64,000 bases of DNA. Origin: CAWJMD01 sp963700925. GTDB lineage: Bacteria > Actinomycetota > Actinomycetes > Actinomycetales > CAWJMD01. The position numbers were made by a program, and so were the translations under genes. The stretch covers positions 3,596,001 to 3,660,000 of the forward strand of contig OY969553.1 of NCBI GenBank assembly GCA_963700925.1, read 5' to 3'. The notes below the pieces were generated by a model. That model saw only the letters and a program-made list of their open reading frames with translations. It was not told the origin of the DNA and did not search any database. Every line of letters begins with the position of its first letter. Position 1 is the stretch's first letter. Below are positions 7,232 through 15,390 of the stretch, one piece after another.

Positions 7232-9493
7232 ATGAGTCCCGACATCCCGTGGCGCGGCGAGGGCGACCCGGTCGCGCCCGCACCACTGCTGGACCGGCCG
7301 CTGGACAGGGTGCTGGGACCGCGCAGCGCCAAGCCGCTCACCGACGGGCTCGGTCTCGTCACCGTGGCCGACCTGATGCAGCACCTGCCGCGCCGGTACG
7401 AGTCGTTCCGCGAGCCGACGCCTCTAGGTCGCCTACCCGAGGGTGAGCACGTCACCGTTGCCGCGCGGGTCCGGTCGAGCTCGCCGCGGCGGGCTCGCAG
7501 CGGCAGCTGGGTGGTTCAGGTGACCGTGACGGACGGCCAGGACGACCTGCACCTCGCGTTCTTCGCCAAGCGCGAGCACATGGCCACCTACATCGTGCGC
7601 CAGCTGCCGGTGGGCAGCCTCGCCCTGTTCGACGGCAAGGTCGGTCGCTACAACAACAAGCCGCAGCTCGCGCACCCCCGGTACGAGAGGCTGCCGGAGG
7701 ACGCCACCGCCGAGGACGCCGCGGTGCGGGCCGAGCGGCTGATCCCGATCTACCCGGCCAGCGCCAAGCTGCCGTCGTGGAAGATCGCCAAGGCCGTCGC
7801 GATGCTGCTGCCGATGGTGCTCGCCGACGAGGTCCCCGACCCTCTGCCTCCAGCGCTGGTCGCCGAGAGGCGCTGGCCCTCCGCCGCCGACGCGCTGCTG
7901 CTGATCCACCAGCCGACGGACCGTGAGCAGGTGCGCAGGGCGAGGGAGCGCTACCGGTTCGAGGAGGCCTTCGTGCTGCAGGCGGCCCTGGCGCGCCGCC
8001 GCGCGCAGTCGGCGGCCCTGCCCGCCACACCCCGCCCGGCATCGGACGGGGGCCTGCTCGCCGCGTTCGACGCAGCCCTGCCGTTCGAGCTCACGGCCGG
8101 GCAGGTGGCGGTCGGTGAGGCGATCGCGGCCGACCTCGCGCGCGAGCACCCGATGCACCGGCTGCTGCAGGGCGAGGTCGGGTCGGGCAAGACCGTGGTC
8201 GCGCTGCGGGCGATGCTCACGGTCGTCGACGCCGGGGGCCAGGCGGCCCTGCTCGCACCCACGGAGGTCCTCGCCGTCCAGCACCACCGCTCGATCTCGG
8301 CCATGCTCGGCAGCCTCGGCAGTGCCGGGCTGCTGCCGCTCGACGGGGCGCTCGCCACAGACGTCGCGACGAGAGTGGCGTTGCTCACCGGGTCGCAGCC
8401 CGCGGCCACGCGCCGCGAGTCGCTGCGCGACGCCGCGGGCGGTGAGGCCGGCATCGTGGTGGGGACGCACGCGCTGCTGCAGGAGGCCGTCGAGTTCCAC
8501 GACCTGGGCCTCGTCGTGGTCGACGAGCAGCACCGGTTCGGCGTCGAGCAGCGAGATGCCTTGCGGGCCAAGTCGCTTCGGACGCCGCACCTGCTGGTGA
8601 TGACGGCCACTCCCATCCCTCGCACGGTTGCGATGACGGTGTTCGGCGACCTGGAGACGTCCACGCTCACCGAGATCCCCGCCGGCCGGCAGCCGGTGGA
8701 GACGCATGTCGTCCCGGAGGACAACCAGGTCTGGGTGGACCGCATGTGGGCGCGCGTGCGGGAGGAGGTCAAGGCCGGGAGGCAGGCCTTCGTGGTCTGC
8801 CCGCGCATCGGCGGCGACGGTGGAGAGGTCGACGAGACGGTCGAGGTGCAGGAGGGCGACGACGCGCCACCGCGACGCCCACCCCGCGCGGTGCTCGACG
8901 TGGTCGCCGAGCTCGGCGACGTGCCGACTCTGGCGGGGCTTCGGGTCGAGGTGCTGCACGGCCGGATGCACCCCGACGACAAGGACGCCGTGATGCGGAG
9001 GGTGACCGCCGGTGAGGTCGACGTGCTGGTCGCCACCACGGTGATCGAGGTCGGCCTCGACGTGGCGAACGCCTCGGTGATGGTCGTGATGGACGCCGAC
9101 CGCTTCGGGGTGTCGCAGCTGCACCAGCTGCGCGGGCGGATCGGCCGCGGCGCCCACCGCGGCGTCTGCCTGCTCGTGTGCGGGGACGATGCGAGGGACC
9201 CGGCCCGCGAACGGCTGTCGCAGGTGGCCGCCACGCACGACGGCTTCGAGCTGTCGCGCCTCGACCTGGAGAACCGCCGCGAGGGCGACGTGCTGGGCTC
9301 GGCGCAGTCGGGGTGGCGGTCCTCGCTGCGGCTGCTGCGGGTGACCAAGGACGAGGACGTCATCGTCGACGCCCGCCACCAGGCCGCGGACGTGGTCGCT
9401 CAGGACCCCGACCTCGCGGGTCATCCGGTGCTGGCGCGTCACATCACCCGGCTGCTCGACCCCGAGCGCGAGGTGTTCCTGGAGCGCGGCTGA
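7232..9493 (+). CDS. recG: ATP-dependent DNA helicase RecG
   Basis: RecG remodels stalled replication forks and branch-migrates Holliday junctions. The N-terminal wedge/OB region (about 1-290) includes LMQHLPRRYESF. The SF2 helicase motifs follow: GEVGSGKT (314-321, Walker A), APTEVLAVQHH, VVDEQHRFG (DEQH box), MTATPIPRT, VLHGRMHPDDKD, VLVATTVIEVGLDV and LRGRIGRGAHRG (motif VI). Length is 753 residues, normal for the family. ATG 7232 follows a GGAG. A 9 nt direct repeat, GTGGAGTAG, occurs at the upstream stop codon (7198-7206) and just before this start (7223-7231). Confidence 0.96.
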   Translation: MSPDIPWRGEGDPVAPAPLLDRPLDRVLGPRSAKPLTDGLGLVTVADLMQHLPRRYESFREPTPLGRLPEGEHVTVAARVRSSSPRRARSGSWVVQVTVTDGQDDLHLAFFAKREHMATYIVRQLPVGSLALFDGKVGRYNNKPQLAHPRYERLPEDATAEDAAVRAERLIPIYPASAKLPSWKIAKAVAMLLPMVLADEVPDPLPPALVAERRWPSAADALLLIHQPTDREQVRRARERYRFEEAFVLQAALARRRAQSAALPATPRPASDGGLLAAFDAALPFELTAGQVAVGEAIAADLAREHPMHRLLQGEVGSGKTVVALRAMLTVVDAGGQAALLAPTEVLAVQHHRSISAMLGSLGSAGLLPLDGALATDVATRVALLTGSQPAATRRESLRDAAGGEAGIVVGTHALLQEAVEFHDLGLVVVDEQHRFGVEQRDALRAKSLRTPHLLVMTATPIPRTVAMTVFGDLETSTLTEIPAGRQPVETHVVPEDNQVWVDRMWARVREEVKAGRQAFVVCPRIGGDGGEVDETVEVQEGDDAPPRRPPRAVLDVVAELGDVPTLAGLRVEVLHGRMHPDDKDAVMRRVTAGEVDVLVATTVIEVGLDVANASVMVVMDADRFGVSQLHQLRGRIGRGAHRGVCLLVCGDDARDPARERLSQVAATHDGFELSRLDLENRREGDVLGSAQSGWRSSLRLLRVTKDEDVIVDARHQAADVVAQDPDLAGHPVLARHITRLLDPEREVFLERG

Positions 9494-9563
9494 CCTCGCC
9501 TCGATCTCCAACCCGAGCTCGTGCCTGGCTCGCGCCTGCCATCGAGACGCACCACTGAGCCCG

Positions 9564-9569
9564 TACGCT
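9564..9569 (+). promoter_or_regulatory. -10 element placing rsmD as leaderless
   Basis: TACGCT sits exactly 6 nt before GTG 9576, so transcription would begin at or next to the start codon. There is no ribosome-binding site in between. Confidence 0.55.
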
Positions 9570-9575
9570 CCCCGC

Positions 9576-10151
9576 GTGACGCGCATCATCGCGGGCACGG
9601 CGCGAGGTCGCCGGCTCGAGGTACCCGAGGGCCAGGCGACGCGTCCCACGTCCGACCGCGTCCGCGAGGCGTTGTTTTCCCGGCTCCAGCACGAGGGCCT
9701 GCTCGACGGCACTCGCGTGCTTGACCTCTACGCGGGATCCGGGGCCCTCGGGCTGGAAGCGGCCAGCCGCGGCGCCGAGCACGTGCTGCTCGTCGACAGC
9801 GCCCGTGCGGCCGCGGGCAGCGCCCGCCGCAACGCGACGACCGTGGCGGCCGATGGTGTCGAGGTGCGCCAGGCCGCGGTCTCCATGGTGCTCGGGACGG
9901 CGCCCGGTCGTCCGTACGACCTGGTGTTCGTCGACCCGCCCTACCCCCTGGCGGAGGACGAGCTGTCGGCGGCCCTGCGGCAGCTCGTCGACAACGAGTG
10001 GCTCGCTGCCGACGCCGTCGTCGTCGTCGAGCGCAGCCAGCGCAGCCCGGAGCCGGGATGGCCCGTCGGGCTGGTGCGTTTCGACGAGCGCAGGTACGGC
10101 GACACCCGGCTGTGGCTCGCGGAGCCGATCACCGCGCCCGAACCTGCCTGA
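9576..10151 (+). CDS. rsmD: 16S rRNA (guanine(966)-N2)-methyltransferase RsmD
   Basis: RsmD methylates G966 of 16S rRNA in the 30S subunit using S-adenosylmethionine. The 191 residues begin MTRIIAGTARGRRLEVP and contain RPTSDRVREALFSRL, the SAM motif LDLYAGSGALGLEAASRGA (about 50-68) and the catalytic FVDPPYPL (about 117-124). Length is standard. GTG 9576 is supported by the start of homology and by a -10 element 6 nt upstream. It is followed by coaD, as in many bacteria. Confidence 0.95.
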   Translation: MTRIIAGTARGRRLEVPEGQATRPTSDRVREALFSRLQHEGLLDGTRVLDLYAGSGALGLEAASRGAEHVLLVDSARAAAGSARRNATTVAADGVEVRQAAVSMVLGTAPGRPYDLVFVDPPYPLAEDELSAALRQLVDNEWLAADAVVVVERSQRSPEPGWPVGLVRFDERRYGDTRLWLAEPITAPEPA

Positions 10152-10156
10152 GTCGT

Positions 10157-10162
10157 TAGATT
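10157..10162 (+). promoter_or_regulatory. -10 element placing coaD as leaderless
   Basis: TAGATT followed by exactly 6 nt and ATG 10169. This supports the far-upstream coaD start even though no ribosome-binding site is present. Confidence 0.55.
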
Positions 10163-10168
10163 CGCAGC

Positions 10169-10789
10169 ATGGCCGACACCACGGACCCGACCTCCGCCGT
10201 CCCCGCTGGCTCACCGTCAGGCGACGACGCGTCGGGCGCACCGGTCCCCCCGCCCGTCGACCGCCGCGCCGGCCGGGTCGACCGTCGGGCGAGCACGTCG
10301 CGGTGCTGCGTGTGCCCCGGCTCTTACGATCCCGTCACCAACGGACACCTCGACGTCATCGCCCGTGCGGCAACGCTCTTCGAGGAGGTCGTCGTCGCGG
10401 TGCTGCAGAACCCGTCCAAGCGGGGAGCCTTCGCCGTCGAGGAGCGCGTCGAGATGATCAACCGCGCACTCGCCGGGGAGGTCCGGGCCTCCGGACGGGT
10501 CAGGGTGGAGGCCGTCGGCGCCGGGCTGCTCGTCGACTACTGCCGGAGTGTGGGTGCCGTCGCGGTCGTGAAGGGACTGCGCGGGAGCGGCGACTTCGGC
10601 TACGAGCAGCCGATGGCCCTGATGAACAGGCACCTGACGGGACTCGAGACCGTCTTCCTGGCCGGCGACCCGGCGTACGGACACGTGTCGTCGTCCCTGG
10701 TCAAGGAGGTCGCCTCGTACGGCGGCGACGTGCACGGGCTGGTGCCCGACCTGGTGGCCGACCGGCTGGCGGCGCTGCGCAGCGGCTGA
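10169..10789 (+). CDS. coaD: Phosphopantetheine adenylyltransferase with N-terminal extension
   Basis: CoaD transfers AMP from ATP to 4'-phosphopantetheine in coenzyme A synthesis. The catalytic domain starts near residue 44: CVCPGSYDPVTNGHLDV (TNGH at 57-60 is the HxGH-type nucleotide motif), VKGLRGSGDFGYE, MNRHLTGLETVFL and HVSSSLVKEVASYGG. The usual protein is about 160 residues; this one has 206 because of a Pro/Ala/Asp-rich, probably disordered, N-terminal tail. No ATG, GTG or TTG lies between that tail and the core except GTG 10310, which would remove the start of the first strand. The -10 element 6 nt before ATG 10169 also favours the long form. Confidence 0.93.
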   Translation: MADTTDPTSAVPAGSPSGDDASGAPVPPPVDRRAGRVDRRASTSRCCVCPGSYDPVTNGHLDVIARAATLFEEVVVAVLQNPSKRGAFAVEERVEMINRALAGEVRASGRVRVEAVGAGLLVDYCRSVGAVAVVKGLRGSGDFGYEQPMALMNRHLTGLETVFLAGDPAYGHVSSSLVKEVASYGGDVHGLVPDLVADRLAALRSG

Positions 10790-10823
10790 CTCCTGCTGGC
10801 TCGGACCTGACCTGGCCCGACAT

Positions 10824-10853
10824 TTGGGTCGGCCTGACCTGCTGCGATACCCT
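10824..10853 (+). promoter_or_regulatory. Candidate promoter of the yceD-rpmF-rnc genes
   Basis: TTGGGT (10824-10829) and TACCCT (10848-10853) are 18 nt apart, about 95 nt before the DUF177 gene. An imperfect hairpin (GGCCCGAC/GTCGGCC) overlaps the -35 and might instead end coaD transcription. Confidence 0.35.
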
Positions 10854-10948
10854 CGTCTGTCGGTCTCGTCGCATCCGCGTCGGGGCCGGGGTCGTGTCTG
10901 CCCTTGTATCTGCCTCGATGCCTGCCGTCCCCTCACCGGGAGGAGTCC

Positions 10949-11542
10949 GTGACCAGCCTGGACCCGCGCTCGCCGCTCGTGCTCGACACTCTCGAGCTGG
11001 GGCGACGTCCCGGGTCCATGCGGCGGCTCCAGCGCACCATCGAGGCACCTGACGACCTCGGCACCGCAGTGATCGGCGTGGCCACCGGATCCGAGCTCGA
11101 GCTGGACGTGCGGCTCGAGGCGGTGATGGAGGGTGTGCTCGTGTCGGGAACGACGCGGGGACAGGCACGAGGGCAGTGCGTCCGCTGTCTGGACGATCTC
11201 GAGCAGCCGCTCGAGGTGTCGTTCCAGGAGCTGTTCGTCTACCCGGACAAGGCCCGTCACCGCGAGAAGGTCGACCACGAGGAAGCGCCCGACGAGTACG
11301 AGCTGGAGGACGACCTGGTCGACCTCGAGTCCGTGCTCAGGGATGCGGTGGTGCTCGCGCTGCCGTTCCAACCGGTGTGCTCGCAGGACTGCCCCGGGCT
11401 GTGCTCGCACTGCGGGGCACGACTCGCGGACGACCCGGAGCACACGCATGACATCGTCGACCCTCGGTGGGCGGCGTTGCAGTCCCTGGTACCCCCGGCG
11501 TCCCAGTCGTCGGACCAGTCGCCGGATCAGAAGGAGAGCTAA
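10949..11542 (+). CDS. yceD: DUF177 (YceD) family protein
   Basis: YceD-family proteins are encoded next to rpmF in most bacteria and are implicated in 23S rRNA accumulation or ribosome assembly; the mechanism is not established. The 197 residues include LELGRRPGSMRRL, the CVRCLDDL pair (about 77-80) and a second cluster CSQDCPGLCSHCG (from about 144), so metal binding is likely. The C-terminus is acidic, then Ser/Gln-rich. GTG 10949 has GGGAGGAG just upstream. An in-frame ATG at 10904 lacks homology and a ribosome-binding site. It is separated from rpmF by 3 nt. Confidence 0.9.
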   Translation: MTSLDPRSPLVLDTLELGRRPGSMRRLQRTIEAPDDLGTAVIGVATGSELELDVRLEAVMEGVLVSGTTRGQARGQCVRCLDDLEQPLEVSFQELFVYPDKARHREKVDHEEAPDEYELEDDLVDLESVLRDAVVLALPFQPVCSQDCPGLCSHCGARLADDPEHTHDIVDPRWAALQSLVPPASQSSDQSPDQKES

Positions 11543-11545
11543 GCC

Positions 11546-11749
11546 GTGGCCGTCCCGAAGCGGAAGATGTCCCGCAGCAACACCCGGCACCGCCGGTCGC
11601 AGTGGAAGACCACCCCCACCACCCTGACCACCACGGTCGAGGGCGGTCAGGAGACCCACTCGCGCCCCCACCACGCCCACGTGGTCACCGACTCCAACGG
11701 CACCCCGCTGTTCCTGGAGTACAAGGGCCGCAAGGTCAAGGACCTCTGA
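11546..11749 (+). CDS. rpmF: 50S ribosomal protein L32
   Basis: Large-subunit ribosomal protein of 67 residues: MAVPKRKMSRSNTRHRRSQW at the N-terminus, then SRPHHAHVVTDSNGTPLFLEYKG in overlapping pieces. The usual Cys-x2-Cys zinc pairs of the C+ form are absent, so this is a zinc-independent type. GTG 11546 starts 3 nt after the yceD stop, with AAGGAG at 11531-11536. Confidence 0.96.
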   Translation: MAVPKRKMSRSNTRHRRSQWKTTPTTLTTTVEGGQETHSRPHHAHVVTDSNGTPLFLEYKGRKVKDL

Positions 11750-11759
11750 GCCGGGACGC

Positions 11760-12581
11760 TTGGCGACCCCGGAGCTACCCGAGCTGGCCGAGCCGCCGGA
11801 CCTGAAGTCCGGCCTCGGGCTCGTCATCGACCCCGACCTGCTGCTTCGGGCACTGACGCACCGCTCCTTCGCGTACGAGCACGGAGGGCTGCCGACCAAC
11901 GAGCGCCTCGAGTTCCTCGGTGACGCGGTGCTCGGGCTCGTCGTCACGGACGCCCTGTACACGCGCCATCCCGAGCTGCCCGAGGGTCAGCTGGCCAAGC
12001 TGCGGGCGGCGGTGGTCAACATGCGCGCCCTGGCCGGCGTCGCCCGTGAGCTCGATGTCGGTCGGCACGTGCTGCTCGGCCGCGGCGAGGAGACCACCGG
12101 GGGGCGTGACAAGGCGTCGATCCTCGCCGACACCCTCGAGGCCCTGATCGGTGCCGCCTACCTGAGCCACGGCATCGAGGCCGCCCGCGACCTCGTGCAC
12201 CGGCTGATCGACCCGCTGATGGACTCGTCGGCGACCCTGGGTGCGGGTCTCGACTGGAAGACCAGCCTGCAGGAGCTCACCGCGACCCACGGGCTGGGTG
12301 TGCCGTCCTACCTGATCAGCGAGGACGGCCCCGACCACGCGAAGTCGTTCCAGGCCAGCGCGATCATCTCCGGCCTGGTCCGCGGCACCGGCACCGGACG
12401 CAGCAAGAAGGCCGCCGAGCAGAAGGCGGCGGCGATCGCCTGGCAGGCCGTGCACGACGAGCTCGCCAGCCAGGGCGTGAAGGTCGACGTCGAGGGCAGC
12501 CTCGAGTCAGCGGCGACCTCACCGAAGCACAGGGCCGACACACGAGCTGACACCCTGGCCGGGCCCGACGAGCCGGCCTGA
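11760..12581 (+). CDS. rnc: Ribonuclease III
   Basis: RNase III cleaves double-stranded RNA in rRNA and mRNA processing. The nuclease domain shows ALTHRSFAYE, the signature NERLEFLGDAVLG (about 47-59) and DTLEALIGAAYL, with the acidic Mg2+ ligands. A double-stranded RNA-binding domain follows (about 165-240: WKTSLQELTA, SGLVRGTGTGRSKKAAEQ). The 273 residues include a ~25-residue tail beyond the family end. The TTG start at 11760 is 10 nt after rpmF, and no better start precedes the first helix. It is co-transcribed with yceD-rpmF and followed by mutM. Confidence 0.95.
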   Translation: MATPELPELAEPPDLKSGLGLVIDPDLLLRALTHRSFAYEHGGLPTNERLEFLGDAVLGLVVTDALYTRHPELPEGQLAKLRAAVVNMRALAGVARELDVGRHVLLGRGEETTGGRDKASILADTLEALIGAAYLSHGIEAARDLVHRLIDPLMDSSATLGAGLDWKTSLQELTATHGLGVPSYLISEDGPDHAKSFQASAIISGLVRGTGTGRSKKAAEQKAAAIAWQAVHDELASQGVKVDVEGSLESAATSPKHRADTRADTLAGPDEPA

Positions 12582-12620
12582 CCGTTCGAGACCCCATGTC
12601 GAAACCGGCAGAGCCGAACC

Positions 12621-13529
12621 GTGCCTGAGCTGCCCGAGGTCGAGGTGGTGCGCCGCGGCCTGCACCGCTGGGTCGTCGGGCGGACGGTCGCCGACGTCGA
12701 GGTTCACCACCCGCGTCCGGTCCGCCGGCAGCCGGGCGGTGCCGCCGAGCTCTCCGGCCGGCTGAAGGGCCGCACGGTCGCGGCGGCTGTGCGCCGTGGC
12801 AAGTTCCTGTGGCTCGAGCTCGACGACGGACAGGGCCTGCTGGCGCACCTCGGCATGAGCGGACAGATGGTCGTCCGCGACAGTGACGCGCCGGCGGAGC
12901 GGCACCTGCGGGTAGCGATCGGCTTCGACGACGACGGGGGCCAGCTGCGGTTCGTCGACCAGCGGATGTTCGGTGGCGTCGCTGTCATCGACCTGGTGCC
13001 CACTCCAGACGGCCTGCCCGCCGGTCTCGCCGCCGACGGCCAGGCGTCGTCGCTGTGGCTGCCACCGGAGGTCGCGCACATCGCGCGCGACCCGCTGGAC
13101 CCGCACCTCGACGTGCCCGCGCTGGTCGCGCGAGTCCGCCGCCGCCGCACCGGCGTGAAGCGCGCGCTGCTCGACCAGACCCTGATCTCAGGGATCGGGA
13201 ACATCTACGCCGACGAGGCGCTGTGGCGTTCGCGGCTGCACTACGCGCGTCCCACCGAGACTCTCACCCGGCCGGCAGTGCTCAGCCTGCTCGACGACGT
13301 GCGGGCCGTGATGAACGAGGCGCTCTCGCAGGGTGGCACCAGCTTCGATTCGTTGTACGTCAACGTGAATGGCGAGTCGGGATACTTCGAACGGTCGCTC
13401 GCTGTGTACGGACAGGCCGACCAGCCGTGCCCGCGCTGCGGCACACCGGTGCGGCGCCACGCGTTCATGAACCGGTCGTCGTACACGTGCCCCCGGTGCC
13501 AGCCCACGCCTCGCCGCGCGCGCTGGTAG
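12621..13529 (+). CDS. mutM: Formamidopyrimidine-DNA glycosylase (Fpg/MutM)
   Basis: Excises oxidised purines such as 8-oxoguanine and cleaves the strand (base excision repair). It begins MPELPEVEVVRRGL, with catalytic Pro2 and Glu3; LAHLGMSGQM, the H2TH region (TLISGIGNIYADEALW) and the zinc finger CPRCGTPVRRHAFMNRSS ending in CPRC (about 270-297) follow. At 302 residues it is slightly longer than average. GTG 12621 places Pro2 correctly after removal of fMet. It lies 39 nt after rnc, a conserved pairing. Confidence 0.95.
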   Translation: MPELPEVEVVRRGLHRWVVGRTVADVEVHHPRPVRRQPGGAAELSGRLKGRTVAAAVRRGKFLWLELDDGQGLLAHLGMSGQMVVRDSDAPAERHLRVAIGFDDDGGQLRFVDQRMFGGVAVIDLVPTPDGLPAGLAADGQASSLWLPPEVAHIARDPLDPHLDVPALVARVRRRRTGVKRALLDQTLISGIGNIYADEALWRSRLHYARPTETLTRPAVLSLLDDVRAVMNEALSQGGTSFDSLYVNVNGESGYFERSLAVYGQADQPCPRCGTPVRRHAFMNRSSYTCPRCQPTPRRARW

Positions 13530-13533
13530 CCAG

Positions 13534-13539
13534 TAGCGT
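13534..13539 (+). promoter_or_regulatory. Candidate -10 of the permease gene
   Basis: TAGCGT lies just after the mutM stop and about 45 nt before the permease start. Confidence 0.35.
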
Positions 13540-13584
13540 GCTCGGACGTCATCGTCAGGGGTGGTCGCCGACGGGAAGGTCGCC

Positions 13585-15099
13585 ATGAGCGTGTTTCGCA
13601 CCAAGTCCATCGAGCAGTCCATCGCCGACACCGAGGAACCCGAGCACCGGCTGAAGAAGGACCTGGGCGCACTCGACCTGGTGGTCTTCGGTGTCGGAGT
13701 GTGTGTCGGAGCCGGGATCTTCGTGCTGACAGGCCAAGCGGCGGCGAGCAACGCGGGCCCGGCCATCGCCCTCTCGTTCCTGATCGCCGGCGTGGCGTGC
13801 GGCTTCGCGGCCCTCTGCTACGCCGAGCTCGCCTCGGCCGTCCCCGTCGCGGGTAGCGCCTACACGTTCTCCTTCGCCACCCTCGGCGAGATCGTCGCCT
13901 GGACCATCGGCTGGGACCTCGTGCTCGAGTTCACCGTCGGTGCTGCCGCTCTCGCAACGTCTTTCAGCGGCTACCTCTCGACGATCCTCGATGGCACTGC
14001 ATTGGAGATCCCGGCATCCATCGCGTCGACCGAGACGGGGTTCGTCAACCTGCCGGCAGGCCTTCTGATCGTCGGCCTGACCATCATCCTCGCGACCGGC
14101 ATCAAGCTCTCCAGCCGGATCAACCAGGTCGTCGTCCTGATCAAGGTGACTGTCGTGATGGCCGTCATCGTGGTCGGCATCTTCTACGTCAAGACGGCCA
14201 ACTGGTCCCCGTTCGTTCCGCCGGCCGAGGGCGTGGCCCCGGCCGAGGGCGGCCCACTCGACGTGCCGCTGATCCAGCAGATCCTCGGGGTCGAGCCCTC
14301 CGTGTACGGCTTCGGCGGCGTCTTCGCCGCGGCGGCACTGGTGTTCTTCGCGTTCATCGGTTTCGACGTCGTGGCGACGACGGCTGAGGAGGCGCGAAAC
14401 CCGCAGCGCGACCTACCGATCGGCATTCTCGGTTCGCTGGGCATCGTCACCCTGCTCTACATGGCGGTGTCGCTGATCATCACCGGCGTTCGGCCCTACA
14501 CCGAGATCGACCCCGCCGACTCGGCCCCGCTGGCCACCGCGTTCAACGCCGTCGGCGTGGAGTGGATGGGAGACATCGTGGCTGTCGGCGCCTGCATCGG
14601 GTTGACCGTCGTGGCCATGATCCTGCTGCTCGGGCAGACCCGCGTGGGCTTCGCGATGGCACGCGACGGGCTGCTCCCGAAGGGCTTGGCGCAGGTGCAC
14701 CCGACGTTCGGGACGCCCTACCGCTTCACGATTCTCACGGGCACGATCGTGGCCGTCATCGCGTGCTTCGTGCCGCTCTCGACCCTGGCCGAGCTCGTCA
14801 ACATCGGCACGCTGTTCGCTTTCATCCTCGTGGCGATGGGTGTCGTCGTCCTGCGGCGCACCCGTCCTGACCTCCACCGCAGCTTCCGCGTGCCGCTCTC
14901 GCCCGTGATTCCGGCCCTCGCGGTGCTGATGTGCCTGTACCTGATGCTGAACCTGACCGGCGGCACCTGGCTGCGGTTCGGCGTCTGGATGGCGCTCGGC
15001 TTCATCGTGTACTTCACCTACTCGCGCAGCCGCAGCGTGATGGCCACCGGGCAGCGAGGTGCGTTGCGAAAGGCAGAGGCACAGAGCGAGAACGACTGA
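13585..15099 (+). CDS. APC-family amino acid permease (cationic amino acid transporter type)
   Basis: Integral membrane transporter, about 12 hydrophobic segments in 504 residues. The N-terminal RTKSIEQSIADTEEPEHRL and KKDLGALDLVVFGVGVCVGAGIF (read as two pieces) are typical of bacterial CAT-like APC permeases, with the substrate-site GAGIF in the first helix. Also seen are AFIGFDVVATTAEEARNPQR and the C-terminal LRRTRPDLHRSFRVPL, both conserved in this group. ATG 13585 follows GGGAAGG. An in-frame GTG at 13561 is less well placed. Substrate (probably an amino acid) cannot be told from sequence. It ends 15 nt before the acylphosphatase start. Confidence 0.88.
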   Translation: MSVFRTKSIEQSIADTEEPEHRLKKDLGALDLVVFGVGVCVGAGIFVLTGQAAASNAGPAIALSFLIAGVACGFAALCYAELASAVPVAGSAYTFSFATLGEIVAWTIGWDLVLEFTVGAAALATSFSGYLSTILDGTALEIPASIASTETGFVNLPAGLLIVGLTIILATGIKLSSRINQVVVLIKVTVVMAVIVVGIFYVKTANWSPFVPPAEGVAPAEGGPLDVPLIQQILGVEPSVYGFGGVFAAAALVFFAFIGFDVVATTAEEARNPQRDLPIGILGSLGIVTLLYMAVSLIITGVRPYTEIDPADSAPLATAFNAVGVEWMGDIVAVGACIGLTVVAMILLLGQTRVGFAMARDGLLPKGLAQVHPTFGTPYRFTILTGTIVAVIACFVPLSTLAELVNIGTLFAFILVAMGVVVLRRTRPDLHRSFRVPLSPVIPALAVLMCLYLMLNLTGGTWLRFGVWMALGFIVYFTYSRSRSVMATGQRGALRKAEAQSEND

Positions 15100-15114
15100 T
15101 CCTTGGAGGGCGAG

Positions 15115-15390
15115 GTGCGGCTGGTGGCCTTCGTGCGCGGCCACGTGCAGGGTGTCGGCTTCCGATGGTGGACGCGCTCGCAGGCCCTCGCCCTCGGTCT
15201 GGACGGCTATGCGAAGAACCTGCCCGACGGACGGGTGGAGGTGCAGGCACAAGGCCAACGGGGCCAGGTCGAGAAGCTGCTGGCACTGCTCACCGCCGAC
15301 GAGCACGTCGGGCGGCCTGGCCGGGTTCGTGGCGTCACGCACCACTGGCTGGAGCCTGTCGAGGTCCGCCGTGGGTTCTTCGAGAGCTGA
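15115..15390 (+). CDS. acyP: Acylphosphatase
   Basis: Hydrolyses carboxyl-phosphate bonds of acyl phosphates. The 91 residues contain the family pattern: VRGHVQGVGFRWWTR (catalytic Arg within GVGFR) and GYAKNLPDGRVEVQAQG (catalytic Asn within AKN). GTG 15115 has GGAGGG (15105-15110) 4 nt upstream and gives the usual length; a TTG at 15103 is the alternative. Its stop TGA overlaps the ATG of the next gene by one base. Confidence 0.93.
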   Translation: MRLVAFVRGHVQGVGFRWWTRSQALALGLDGYAKNLPDGRVEVQAQGQRGQVEKLLALLTADEHVGRPGRVRGVTHHWLEPVEVRRGFFES

